Source: Coriolopsis trogii (lineage: Eukaryota; Basidiomycota; Agaricomycetes; Polyporales; Polyporaceae). From it: 64,000 nt of DNA. A model generated the notes under the pieces. That model had not been told where the DNA came from and did no database searches. It was given only the letters and a program-made list of their open reading frames with translations. The stretch spans positions 682,001 to 746,000 of the forward strand of contig JAHYIO010000003.1 in assembly GCA_020543525.1 (NCBI GenBank). The letters run 5' to 3'. The translations under genes were made by a program, and so were the position numbers. This document shows positions 24,049-35,096 of the stretch, piece after piece (position 1 is the first letter of the stretch; every line of letters begins with the position of its first letter).

Positions 24049-26310
24049 CTGCTAGCACACAGAGTGCCGCATGACCCATGTCTCTTTATTGCTTCACACT
24101 TCCTAGCCATTCCACTGTATGTGGCGACATCTTCCGCAGGCCTGAACCACGTCGCATGCCTGTTGTATCCATAGCACTCGTCTTATCTGGGACTCTCAAT
24201 GTATCACAGGTGTCGTTGTTCCACAGTCGCGCCATATCCTGATGTTCTCATTGCCAGTCTTCAGCAATTCAAGTACCTTCAACATTCCTACCACGAACAC
24301 TCGGTGCTACTAGTTACTCAGCTGGCACGACGTCCCTTCCATCCCTCCCCATGCCTCTCCTATCCTAGGCTAGGCCTCCCGCGCAAGGCGGACGGCACTT
24401 AGCCACTGGTCTTGTGCTCGAAGCCGGAGTCAACCACGCCACGCGCAGCATTCCCCGCGTCTGGTTCGACCATGGAGGCGCGCTCCAAACAATAAAAGCC
24501 CCCCTTCGCGGACCTGTATCTGAGCCCCAACATTGCCCCTCAACATTCACGCACGACACCAGTACGACACCGTTCCGCATGCGCTTTCCGGGTCAGCCCC
24601 CACAGCCTAGACTAGGGCAGCGACGATCACCGCTGGCGCTGCCTCGTGGTGTTCAGGCGACTTGCTCCGAGCCGAGGGCCATACGACTCGACGAGCGGCC
24701 TCTCCAGGCTCCGAGCTACGTACGTGAGCGGGTGTGAGAACACAAGACGGGTCGGCTGGGCCTCTGGATACATACTATAAACCTTGGGCTGCATGTTCTG
24801 GCGGGTCTGGACGTGCCGTAAGTGCTAGCTCATGAATCTGCCTCGCACAATAAGAGCCTCTCGCGTCATTGTACTCGAGCGAGTAGTAGGTGGCCAGCGG
24901 AGCCGAAAGATACACCCAGTCTGTTCACAGCCAATAAGGAGTGCAAGACTCTGCCATTGACGTTACGGTATCTATCCGAACCCACCACACAAGGGCACTT
25001 GGCTGCACTTGGGCGAAGTTTGTCAGGAATACTCCGACGTCATCGCTCTCAAGTTCGTTCACGCCACCAAGGCCAGAGATTAAGGACAGAGATGTGCGCC
25101 TTGTCCGTTAGCGTTGACTTATCGAGATGCCACATATGATCACCCGCCTCGGCTCCCAGCAACCGCACGCGAGCACTTTTCTGAGTCGAAGGGCATCCCG
25201 CTGCAGTAGCGCGAGTGTCCGAAACTAGCGGGTCCTGTCATCGTCGCACAAGACGGAGGATCTGGGAAGAAGACAATAGGGGCTGCAAGGGAGTGGCTAG
25301 ATTGGGTTAGATCAGACGCGGACATACGGGATCGATGCGCGCGCCTCGTTCTCTTTTTTTTCTGCGCAAGGCACGCGCACCAGGCTCGGGAGTCGGGAGA
25401 TCGAGAGGCATACCAGATTTTGGAAGTATCCGAGCGAGATGGCGCACTTTAGTACCTTGCCCTCTCTGGTAACTCGATGACAACTGCGCGCATGTCGTCC
25501 ACGCGAGATTCACACCACGGAGACAGTGGACTTAACGCAGACACGACGCCCGACGGGCTCGCCGTTCGCGACAAACGAGAGAGATGAAGCAAGGGCCGAA
25601 TGTTCTTTGCTTAGCTCAAGAATAGTGGGGACGGGGTAGAGTAGAGCGATCTGGTAGACTGGCACGCGGCACCCCCCTCTCGGACGTCCTCCCCATCGGC
25701 GTCAACTCCCCTCCTTCCCTCCCTCTCCATCCTTCTCCTCCTCTCTGCTCTCCCCGTGCGCGTGCAACACCAAGTTATCCTATGTGCTAGGGTAGGGCAG
25801 TGATGACTACATCTGTCGAGGTGCTGGGGTGCATTACGACGCCGAGGATGGCCGGTAAGGGGTCGTCCGGGCGCGGGATTACGATGAGGATGTCAGTTAT
25901 GTAGAGGGGGTTGGGCGTAGGAGGGGTAAGATGACGGTGAGGCGGGCGTGTGGCCGGCCGGCGGTACGTGTAAGACGAACGAGTGTCTGACGAGAGAATG
26001 GGCAGGGCGCGCAGTGAGGCGATATTTGACACAGTGATTTACGGAACCTGCTCGACGCGCATGGTCAATTCGAGATGCATAGGGTGCGAGACGGAGGAAT
26101 ACTCACTTTCTGGTGGTAGGCTTACACAGTTCAAGATAGGAATTACAATAAGATTAAGAGGTAGAAACCGAAAGCAGGTCGATAGTGACGAAGCATTACT
26201 AGACGTGCAATATCCGGAATGAGCACGGACAACGGTGGATGGGGTGGGGGGATGAACGGAAGGTCGTGAGAGGCCAGTCGTAAGCCGAGAAATGTGGATG
26301 AGGCGCTGCG
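24049..26310. other. Gene-poor stretch with CT-rich tract
   Basis: About 2.3 kb without a frame I can assign. There is a pyrimidine-rich tract at 25690-25757 (repeated CCTCC/CTCC) and a TATA-like ACTATAAA at 24774. A minus-strand frame at 25787-26032 (containing NPLYITDILIVIPRPDDP) has somewhat coding-like composition but opens with GTG and connects to nothing. The end next to 26311 should contain the 3' untranslated region of the BTB-like gene. Confidence 0.4.
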
Positions 26311-27599
26311 CTACTTGCTGCTGTTGCGACGAGACTTGGACGGGCCCGCCTCCGCCGCGCGGTGGCTGATGACAGGATCCGACGTGGAATGGCCCAACCT
26401 GCGCGTCGTCCGCTGCCGCCCGCGAGGGGGGTTGCGCACAAACGCCCTGGCCTTGGCCTTAGCCCTGAGAATGCCCATCTCGTCGTCTTCATCGTCCGCA
26501 AGGCACATATGCTCCTCGTCGGGGTCCGCCAGAGTCAACTCGTCCTCGGACATGCCCGAGTCCGAGTCACTCTCATCGAAGTCCGAGTCGTACTCACAGT
26601 CGCTCCCGCTCTCGCTGTAGTCGCAGTACGTGTGCGCGCGTCGCCAGTAGCGGCCGAGGAAGAGCTTGATGTCCGCGCCCATCTGGAGGAACTCGACGTT
26701 GCGTGCGAGACCATCCCAAGTGAGGTCACCGCTCTCGAGTGCCTCCTCCATGAAGGATGTGGACCCGAAATAAATGTAGTGGATGAGATGGTGGAAGGAC
26801 GCGGGGTCAGGGACTGGAAGGTAGACGACGGGATGTGTGCACGTAGAGGACGGAAGAATGTACGGGAGCCGAAGGGAGCCTTGGGAAGACTGATGAGACA
26901 AAGACGGCAGCGGGGCAGACATGGGGGTTGTGGGCGGCTCGGCCTCGGTGATGAGATCGAAGGCCGACGCGCCGCTGAGGAGGCCCCGGAAGAGGGCGGA
27001 GTGAGCACAAAGGTAGTCCATGTGTAACTGCAGGTCATGTCAACGCACGTCCGACATTCTGCGGGCGGTACCGACGCACCTTCATGATCATCCGTCGTGG
27101 ACGCACAGCCTTGCGGGCAGGGTTCCGGACGGGAGAAGCTCCGTCCTCGAGTCCGAAGGACTCGGTGCTCATGTGAGCATTGAGGCCCATGTTGCGGAAC
27201 GCATCACAAACACCAGTCGATGCTGGCATCTTGCTGGACTCGACGTTATCGAGAGAGACGACTGGAGGAGAAACGGGAGGTGAGCGACTGGGCGCATGAC
27301 GGTGTTGAAAGAAAGGGAGACATACCAATGGTGCAGTCGGAGGTCTCGGGCCTGCTCCAGTAGTGGGGTGCAAGGCGACGGAGTTGGTCGACGATGTACT
27401 CGAGGGGGACGTCGGCGAGGGCAGGGGGCGGGAAGGGGCGGGGAACGAAGGGAGCCTGGTGCATTGCACGGCGGGGCGCCAAAGAAGGATAGGGGATAGA
27501 CGGAGGAGCACCAGAGGTCCGGGCGAGGGAGGGAGGGGTGGCAGAAGCGGAATGGCTTATAGGTGTTTGGGTGGACGTGCTATTGTCTGCCGGAGACAT
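26311..27599 (-). CDS. BTB/POZ-like developmental protein, possibly Clp1 (clampless1)-like
   Basis: Three exons are seen. The ATG at 27599 starts MSPADNSTSTQTP, then LADVPLEYIVDQLRRLAPHYW and RPETSDCTI. The second exon reads VVSLDNVESSKMPAST and ends RRMIMK. After an intron at 27026-27079, which joins in phase, comes LHMDYLCAHSALFRGLLSG, the usual BTB/POZ helix pattern. Then follow the segments ILPSSTCTHPVVYLPVPDP, FHHLIHYIYFGSTSFMEEAL, LTWDGLARNVEFLQMGADIK and FLGRYW. The last part is acidic (about 26500-26620) and ends in a basic Ser-rich tail. The layout reminds me of the basidiomycete Clp1 group, which acts downstream of the A mating-type proteins in clamp formation, but I am not certain of that name. 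It stands alone, with 2-3 kb of gene-free DNA on each side. Confidence 0.6.
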
Positions 27600-30484
27600 G
27601 ATTTCGGACAAGACGGGGGCAAGGGATGTTGTGTATGAGGGGCTCCGCCTGATTTAGGCAGCCTTGCGCCAGAGGTGAGGCGGACTAGGACAATCTCCTG
27701 AGATCACTCGTCAATTGTTTCGACTCGGGGCTGCGCCCAAGAAAGAATGAAAAAGGCAGGTTGTGCGTGAAAAGAAAGTGGGGGCTGCCAGAACGAAGAA
27801 CAGGACCCGCAGGCAGAGGGCGGGGATCTTTGCGGATTACAAGCCTACTGGCGGATTTATAGCGACGAGTGCGGCGATGCCGTTGACCTCGCAACAACTC
27901 GACGACGACGACAAGACGAGGGAAGATCGCCCGCCCAGTCCTCGTCCCCCGCCCACTCTCCGCCCTCTCCGCCCGCGCACACTTCCTGCTCCGCCCCAAT
28001 TCCCATCCCGGCGTCCCCGGCGCTCTCCCAGCGTTGCCCTCCTCCCGACCTCTTATTGTCTTTCGCCTTCCTGTTCGAGATCCTCGTGTCCTGCGCATGC
28101 TTCCGACCGGTATCCCCCCCGCCTTGCCATCGCTTGTCCATCATGATCGCCTGACTCCAGGTCCACATCGCCCGCCGTCACCCACCTCGTTCACACAAGA
28201 CCTCCAGTCCATGTCTGACTCCAGATCAGAATCTGCGATGCTCCGCTTCGCCTCCGTGCGAGTCATGCGCGCCCGTCGGCCATGCCGTCATTCTTCTGTG
28301 TTTTCTAGCTCGCCCTGCTAGTCTGCTTATGGCAGTCGGATGCCACTTTGCAGATTCTCAACAGATGGATCGCCCTCTTGATCGAGCCTGACATGATCTC
28401 AGCCCCTGCGGCAGATAGCCTCGTGCTGCCCATCTATCCACTTTTCATTTCGCTTCAGAACTTCCTTCATTCGCCCGATCGTGAACAAACCACCCGCAGT
28501 CTGCCATGCAAGAGTGGGTGCCACTAGATGGACGGATGAGCGATCAGACGCGCTGTTGCATGAAGACAACACTTACCCGCTTTCGTACGACCGTGAGTAA
28601 AGTGCGCGCATTCCTGACTGCCAACTATCCATCGGAAGCTGCAGAGCAAGAGTGAAGATGCGGCTAGAACCCGCACAATGCAAGAACATCCGGGCGGATG
28701 GGCACTCACGTAACATCCTCCCACCGAGCCGTCGTCGTGACCATCACCGATATGATGTCCCCTTTGTCTTCATCGCATGGACATTCACCCGCTCGAGCCC
28801 GTGAGCACGGTCGGAGTGATCCGAATGGGCGAACAATGTCGTGTGTCCTCTGCCGCAGGCAGAAGAAACAAAGGGATACATCCAGTCAGGCAGCCAGTCA
28901 GAGTTCGTCGAAGACGGTGCGAAAATCCCAGAGCAGCGGAGAGTCCAGCTTCGCAACAGCCGGACATTGTGTCAATCACCGTCATGGAAGAACCCGAACA
29001 AAGGAATAGTCACCGACTTTGCCTTCCTCAGGTACCTTCAGCTACCAGGAACACCCATACCTCAGGCCTCAGTCACCACCGACGTCAGTGTCGGTGCCAT
29101 TGCTGATAGTTGCAATTCGATGGATGGCAAGAACAAAAAATACAGTGTTCACCATATACAGCGGGGGGTTTGCATTTCACTATAACGTCTATAACGTTCC
29201 CCAGGTCAGATGAGCTGGACATCATCACAGTGTGACGGACTCACCGCCTGATCCAGGAATCCATGATCCATGTATCTCCGTTCCCTGTCCCTTGAGGCAA
29301 GTCGCTACCACTGAGAGCCTGAGTACTGTAAGAGAGCGGTCGTGACGTGCGTCATCCATACGGTTTCCCCACCCCACATACCGGTGCCCTCGTCGCATAG
29401 AGAAGACAATAAGCAGCAGCCTTCGCGAGATCAAGATGTCGCCGCCGCGTACACGGCCGGGACAATCGCCCTCGTCGGAAGAAGATAGGCGGAGCGGCGC
29501 AGCCGCGTGCTGCCTTCCTTCCCCAAGCAGAAGGCAGCAGAGCAGAGGCACGATTGATGAGCCGCCGCAAGTGTCAGAGTGCGGTCTGGTCAAAGCCTAT
29601 TTGCCCGGCGAGAGGTAGGACCGTAGCGTGTGCGTCGCGTCCGTTGCATGCACGCGTTCCCCAAAAGGCATCCCATTTGGCGCGGGTGTGGTTCAAGCTT
29701 CAGCAGCATTCGCGCCGCCAATGCAAGTAGCCATTCCTGGAGTGCGCCGCAGGGTCGTCGCCGCGTGTTGGCATGCCGTGGCGCTGCTTGGACCACACGA
29801 TGCCCGAGTAAGAGCGCGCTCGATGTGCCACTTGGCCGCACTACTTGAGCAGAGGAAGAACTTGGAAGACTCAGGACGAGAGTGCAAGGCGGGAGATCAC
29901 GTACAAGCGGCGACAGCGAAGTCGGAAGAGCTGCGCAAAACGTACGTCCCAAGTACGTTGACCACATTGTGGTTGCGCGTGTGCATAAACGAGCCCATCC
30001 TTCTGTGAAGTGTACTCTAGACAGGTCGACACGACCCAGGCATGAGTCAACATCGTGAATACGGATAAGGAGAGCTCGACCGCACCACTAGCCAATCATC
30101 CATGACTCAAAGCATGCCTTGAGACAGCTCAAAGGTCATCCGCGAATCTAGCCATGTATATGTCCTTGACTGAAGCTTGTGCTGGGAACCGTCGACGGCG
30201 AAGTGCCACTGTGGGCGTAACGAAGCTTGCCACACGCAACCACCACGGACGGGAGTCAATTTCCTCGAGGCAAACCTTCTCTGATCGCAACGTTGTCCGT
30301 AGACGAGGAGGGGCAGCAGTCAGTCGAGCGATCTCCAGTCTCAGAGATGGACGTCCCAGTAGAAGAGCAAACTGACGCCCAGGCGACGCGTTTGGAGACG
30401 TGACCGCGCGACGCGTCCGACTCCGATCGCGATCTCTCCACCGTCGCCCATTCCATGTAGCGACCCGTCCTATACACACCGGAC
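27600..30484. other. Long gene-free upstream region
   Basis: About 2.9 kb between the start of the BTB-like gene and DAD3. The part next to the start (27700-28200) is GC-rich with a GAC/CTC repeat (near 27900) and pyrimidine-rich blocks, as in a long 5' leader. At 28500-30450 there are many short frames on both strands but none with recognisable motifs or consistent splicing. I see no RNA gene or repeat. Confidence 0.45.
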
Positions 30485-30950
30485 ATGGCCACAACACTGT
30501 CTCAAAGTTCGATCTATGACACGAACCCCTACGAAGGCCATCCCAACCTCTCAGAACTAGAGTCGGAAGTCCTGTGGCAGTATGCCAAACTCTCTCAGAA
30601 CATCAAGGAGGTACGTGCATCCGTCTAACGGTCCACAGTGGCGAACCAGATCCTCATCCTACTGTTGCGGATGATGAATGGACACATTCAGCTGATTGCG
30701 GAGACGCGTCGCGTCAGTGAAGCACCGGATGAGAAGATGTTGAAGCAGCTGAGAGCTCTCGAGGTGAAAATGGGACTGGTCTTGACTTTGGTACGTTCCC
30801 CCTTTGCATCGGACATACAGATTCGTGAACGATAACGTCTCTTTTCTTAAGTTCAAGGCATCCGTATGGGCAGTCATCAACGAACAGCCCATGGCAGATT
30901 TATCAGGGGCGTATACTGACAGCGTGGCGGACGAGACGATGAGACAGTAA
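30485..30950 (+). CDS. DAD3: DASH/Dam1 complex subunit Dad3
   Basis: Small outer-kinetochore protein of the microtubule-coupling DASH ring. There are three exons: 30485-30610 (MATTLSQSSIYDTNPYEGHP, then NLSELESEVLWQYAKLSQNI), 30692-30790 (LIAETRRVSEAPDEKMLKQL to VLTL) and 30852-30950 (FKASVWAVINEQ, end at TMRQ). Together they encode about 107 residues, the usual size. The LSxLExEVLxxYxxL pattern and the C-terminal helix fit Dad3. All three joints are in phase with GT-AG borders. The stop lies only about 130 bp from the convergent end of ARPC1. Confidence 0.85.
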
Positions 30951-31079
30951 GACCTCACTGAATGTTTTCAACACCCGCGCCCCTTCCTCCCACCTCATTC
31001 ATCCCGTGCAGGGATGGATCACTTCGTGCCAACATTGTAGTTCTTATCTCCGTACTGTACATCTGTTGTATCGATACAT

Positions 31080-32577
31080 TCACCGAACATGCAGCTTGCT
31101 CATCGGCCCTGCTAACCCGGCGGCGGAGGCAGGCGTAATGGCGTTCACGTCCCACACAACCAGCTTCCCATCCACTCCGGACGTGCTGACTTTCGTGACG
31201 TTGCCCGGAACACCCTCGTACGGCCGCACACTCGTGATGGTGTTCTGGTGCACAGTGAAAAGCTCCGACTCCGTCGAAGACGAAGCTGTGGGAGATCCGG
31301 GGACGTTGGAGATACCACGCTCCGCGGCATTGCGGAACGTGTTGAATGCCGCGCTGTTGAGCCGTCCCACAGGAGAGGGTCCGCCGAAGCCAGAACGCGC
31401 ACCACCCAAAGATTTGTTCGAGTGCGGATCGTCGAGGCTGCCCGTAAGCTCCCAGCTTCCCTGATTACCTGCGAACACTAAGGGCTGGCAATCGTGACCG
31501 GCTGCCACCAAGGACTCCTCCGTGGTCCAGGTAAGGGTGACCAAAGGGAGGATGGACAATTTGATGGTGTACACTGCTGGACCCCCAGGATACACGATAC
31601 TGACGGAGCTATCGTGGCCTTTAAATTGCATGGCTAAGCGAGCGATCCAGATATTAATGTGGCTAACAACTCACTCGCAAAGGCAAGAACGTCTCCCGAT
31701 GGGGAGAATGCAACACTGTGCACCCAGCCACCAGAAGGACTGCCGTATTCGCCACATATAGTGTTGAAAGGGAGCTTCTCACCCCAGACAGTGGGCGCCG
31801 GCCTGACATGGAATTGAGCATGTATGGCGAGGCTGAACGTCATAGATACACGCACCTCTTGTCGACATCCTTGATATAGGCCGAGAACACGCGAGCTTTC
31901 ATATCTGCGCTCCCAGCTGCCAACAAGACATTGTTTGGGTGCCAATCGACCGAGAGCACGGTCGAGCGAATGGGTTTCTTGAGCAGCCGAGAAACCCACC
32001 AATCGCCCTCAGGATCGAAGGAGCAGATAGCGATTGCGCTAGGAGGCATAAGGTATGATACATAGACACAGTATGTGAGACGTACCGGGCACCACTCGCT
32101 ACCGCGAACTTGTCCTCATTAGGGCTCCAGCGTACGAAGGTCGCGGCACGGTTGATACGGAGCAGCACCAGGGTGGGCTTCCAGATCATGTTGCCGGTCT
32201 GGGGGTCGGGAGTTTGTTGCCAGACGTACGCATTCCTGTCTTGAGCTGAAGTTACGATACGGTTGGATCGCGGAGCCCAGTCGATAGAAGTGACCAGTTT
32301 GTCGTGCTTTCAGATAGAGCGATGTGAACGATTTGATATGCGAGTATGCTGCCAGTGTCCGTACCTCCGTCAGGGTATCAATGTGTTTCCAGTCGTTGCC
32401 TTGACGTGCGTAGATTCGAACCTCGTTCGAATTCAAGCTGACAGCGACCTCTTCATGAAAGTGAGTACTTGAGATGGTCTACTGCCGGAAGACTTTATAC
32501 TTACGCGTACGATCTGCATTGAAAGCATGACAGGTCACCGGTGTTTGCTGGTTGAGGGAGACTTCGGGGGGAGCCAT
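31080..32577 (-). CDS. ARC40: Arp2/3 complex subunit ARPC1/Arc40 (WD-repeat)
   Basis: WD40 beta-propeller subunit of the actin-branching Arp2/3 complex. The ATG at 32577 starts [20 protein letters not shown]. Exons then give [37 protein letters not shown] with [26 protein letters not shown] and [20 protein letters not shown]. Next are [40 protein letters not shown] and DSSVSIV, and finally [20 protein letters not shown] with DGKLVVWD near the end. These are six to seven propeller blades. The insert between the last two blades ([14 protein letters not shown] and following) matches the loop in this subunit that contacts activators. A GTGAGT donor in the 5' leader at about 32680 suggests an untranslated first exon. 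The gene is intact. Confidence 0.92.
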
Positions 32578-33042
32578 CGTCGTCGCAGATGTATGCAGAG
32601 GACTCTGGACAGTCGACTCTGCGAATCAGAGTTATAGAGACAGTTGAAGAGGCTTGTGGTGGTAGTGCAGTCAGACTCACTTCCAGGCTGCGCGCGGTCC
32701 GGGTCTGAGGCGGAGACGATCAACCGGAAGGATCGCTCCGGTTCGGTTTCGACATTGGGCCAGGGCCTCCTGCGAACGACGACGACGCTTTGGTGTATGT
32801 ACGTCGTCAACTTTGGTTGCTTCAGACTGTTACCATCTCAATCTTAGAAGCATCCGGTCACAACCCCTCTGATGAGAAAGAGATGACCTGGCCCTTGTTA
32901 ACGACATGCGAGTACACTAGGAGGTCATCGATGTTGTTCTATGTGAGTCGATGACGCATAGTCATTCATTACCGAGCTCAATGCCCATTACTCACACGTA
33001 TGTCTCACTAGCGTATCCAGAGGCAAAGTGGTGTATGAGTAG

Positions 33043-34167
33043 TCGAAACGCAATAATGGTATCCATGTTGTCCGTATCCGTCAATCAAGCCTAACCGACA
33101 TCGTGAGTTATTTTGACGTTCTACGGTACCAACTCTCTCATTTTGTTGACGAACCCATCCGTGTCATCTCCGCCGGCACGAGTAACCTTCGTTTTGTCTG
33201 TTTTGAGAATCCCGCCGCCTTTCTAGAAGCGACGGAAGAGTACGATGAAAGCCCCGCGATAGGATTCTCCCATGCAATAGACATCAAGCGAACGGCCAAG
33301 TATCACTATCTTGCTCGGAGTGTACCAAGGTGATCAACATCCGTGTGTATCGCTTTTCTCATGTCTCATCCTCAAATGAGTCTCACAGAGGCTTCACAGC
33401 ATAGGCCTCACAAAGGACATGCCGAACGCGTCGTGGAAGATCCCTCGCAACACCTAAATGTGTGCTCCTTGCCTTTCTCTGCAACTCTTCCATAGTTCGC
33501 CGATCCTTCCACACTGAGCCAGCTCAGCAGCCCAGAAAAGAAGCAAAGTTGTTCTTACGACGTGGATGACCCTTGATGGGACAAGGGATTACGGTCTCCG
33601 TCTTACCGAACTCGTGTCATCGTGGGTTGTCAGCCATGTTACGCTAAGGTCTCTCCTCCTTCGACCACAGGGGTTACCCCTTCTACATTCGAAAGCGTCG
33701 ATGCTGTCGCAGTACCTCATGTCAACTTCGGATTGAGCTGCTCATGGTCGGAGACTATATCCAAAGATCAGGTCGTCCCCGCTCTGAGCAGAAGCATTGC
33801 ATCCGACCTTACGTGGAGCTACAAAGAAGGTTCCATGGTTGCTGGGTACGCCATCCTTGGGCGAGTGCATTCCTCACTTCGCAACATGTACGCTGCGTCT
33901 GAGCATCGCCGGGAAGGCGTCGTTGAGGCGATGATTCATGGTATAATGCGGTACTATTCGGGGTTCGACCCTCATGCGTCCTTGATGCACCCCCTCTATC
34001 AAAGACGAGGTGAATGCGTTGCGATGGACACAGGCCCGGAGAGAATCTGTCGACGAGCTAACTTCTTGTTCCCTGAGAGAAAGGCCTGGGAGCATGGCAA
34101 CTGGAGGTCGGAATCCGACGAATGGACGGATGCGGGATGCGGAGTTATCCTTGAACCTACGCAGTAG
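33043..34167 (+). CDS. GNAT-like acetyltransferase family protein
   Basis: A multi-exon gene of a family seen across Agaricomycetes. Visible exons are RIRQSSLTDIVSYFDVLRYQ with FVDEPIRVISAGTS (about 33043-33330), a short GLTKDMPNASWKIPRN piece (about 33400-33460), then KVVLTTWMTLDGTRDYGLRL to about 33650, and a last exon from about 33700 to the stop at 34167. The last exon has YKEGSMVAGYAILGRVHSS, AASEHRREGVVEAMIHGIM and ERICRRANFLFPERKAW. The arrangement (AxEHRRxGVxEAM for CoA binding, RxxFLFP near the end) suggests a GNAT N-acetyltransferase fold. No substrate can be inferred. The first exon is not fixed: an ATG at 32931 could splice in phase, but I cannot prove it. Only the 3' end is certain. 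Confidence 0.55.
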
Positions 34168-35096
34168 GTGCGCATGCACCGTGCTACGCACGACCGGTAT
34201 GCTGTACATGCGTTGGGGCTTCCATTGTCTGGTGTCCGTTCAGCGTTGACGCATTTGTGGACAGGAATGAGACAGCCATGAGTGTGTTGCCATCGGCAGG
34301 AGTGGACTTAAGGAGTCCTGGATAAGGTGCTCGTCCAGCCAGAGTGTTCCTTGCAGGCCCAAGGAACCCGAGAGCCCTGTTTCAGTTGTTTTCCCTTGTT
34401 TTGATTATTCCGAAGTTTGTGTTCGTTGGGTTACAATGATCATAGGTAGTAAGGGCGTAGCCTCAGGCAGGTGCGTTTCTTGTCAAGCAACTTGAAGCAT
34501 ATACAGCCATATGTATATAAGCCACATATCGACGTTGACCTCGCAGTCTCGTCGGCGGGCATTACGGCCTCGCCGTAGCGCGAACAGTTGGACATAATGT
34601 TTCTGACATCCGGTAGTGAGGTGGTAACAAATGCGACAGACAGACGATCAGATTGAACACTTAGACCGTCTTGAGCGCCCACAAGACCTCCAGGGTGACC
34701 GACGTTGGTGGCCATAAAGTTATTCGCATCGTCTGAGAGATCGTCCAGATTTTCACCAGTGGTAAATCAACTGTCGAACGCCAGGCGAATGGGACTTTTC
34801 CGCGCATGAGGCGGCCACATCTCGGCCCCGCCGATTGTAACAGCGATACTTACTGCATTAGAAAGAGTTATAGTGAGCTCATAGCCCCCTGACCGCCCAA
34901 TAAGCTTAGTGATTAGACAGGTGATGGGATATATAATTATTTGTATCGGAGTAGTGATTGGTCGAAGAAGCGGCTCCCGCCTAGTGACTAACCCGCCCCG
35001 GGGGACTTCCGCCCGCTGTTTTCCCTCCTCCCCTCATCGACACCTCGGACGTCGTCGAGGCTCCGTGCTCTCGTCGTCGTATACCCTCTCCCCACC
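34168..35096. other. Intergenic, kinesin promoter side
   Basis: About 930 bp. A 91-codon minus-strand frame with an ATG at 34715 (MATNVGHPGGLVGAQDGLSV) has plausible composition and could be a gene remnant, but I do not recognise it and it joins no other exon. CT-rich sequence at 35015-35095 just before the kinesin ATG looks like its core promoter and leader. Nothing else is assigned. Confidence 0.4.

Noticed and set aside
24414..25139. Two plus-strand frames of about 105 codons
   Set aside because: One starts with GTG, neither has a motif, and neither splices to a neighbour.
26362..27027. 221-codon plus-strand frame over the BTB-like gene
   Set aside because: Shadow of the minus-strand exon, which has the conserved BTB-like segments.
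32400..32425. GATTCGAACC-like string resembling a tRNA B box
   Set aside because: It lies in an ARPC1 exon, with no A box or cloverleaf around it. I found no convincing tRNA or rRNA gene in the window.
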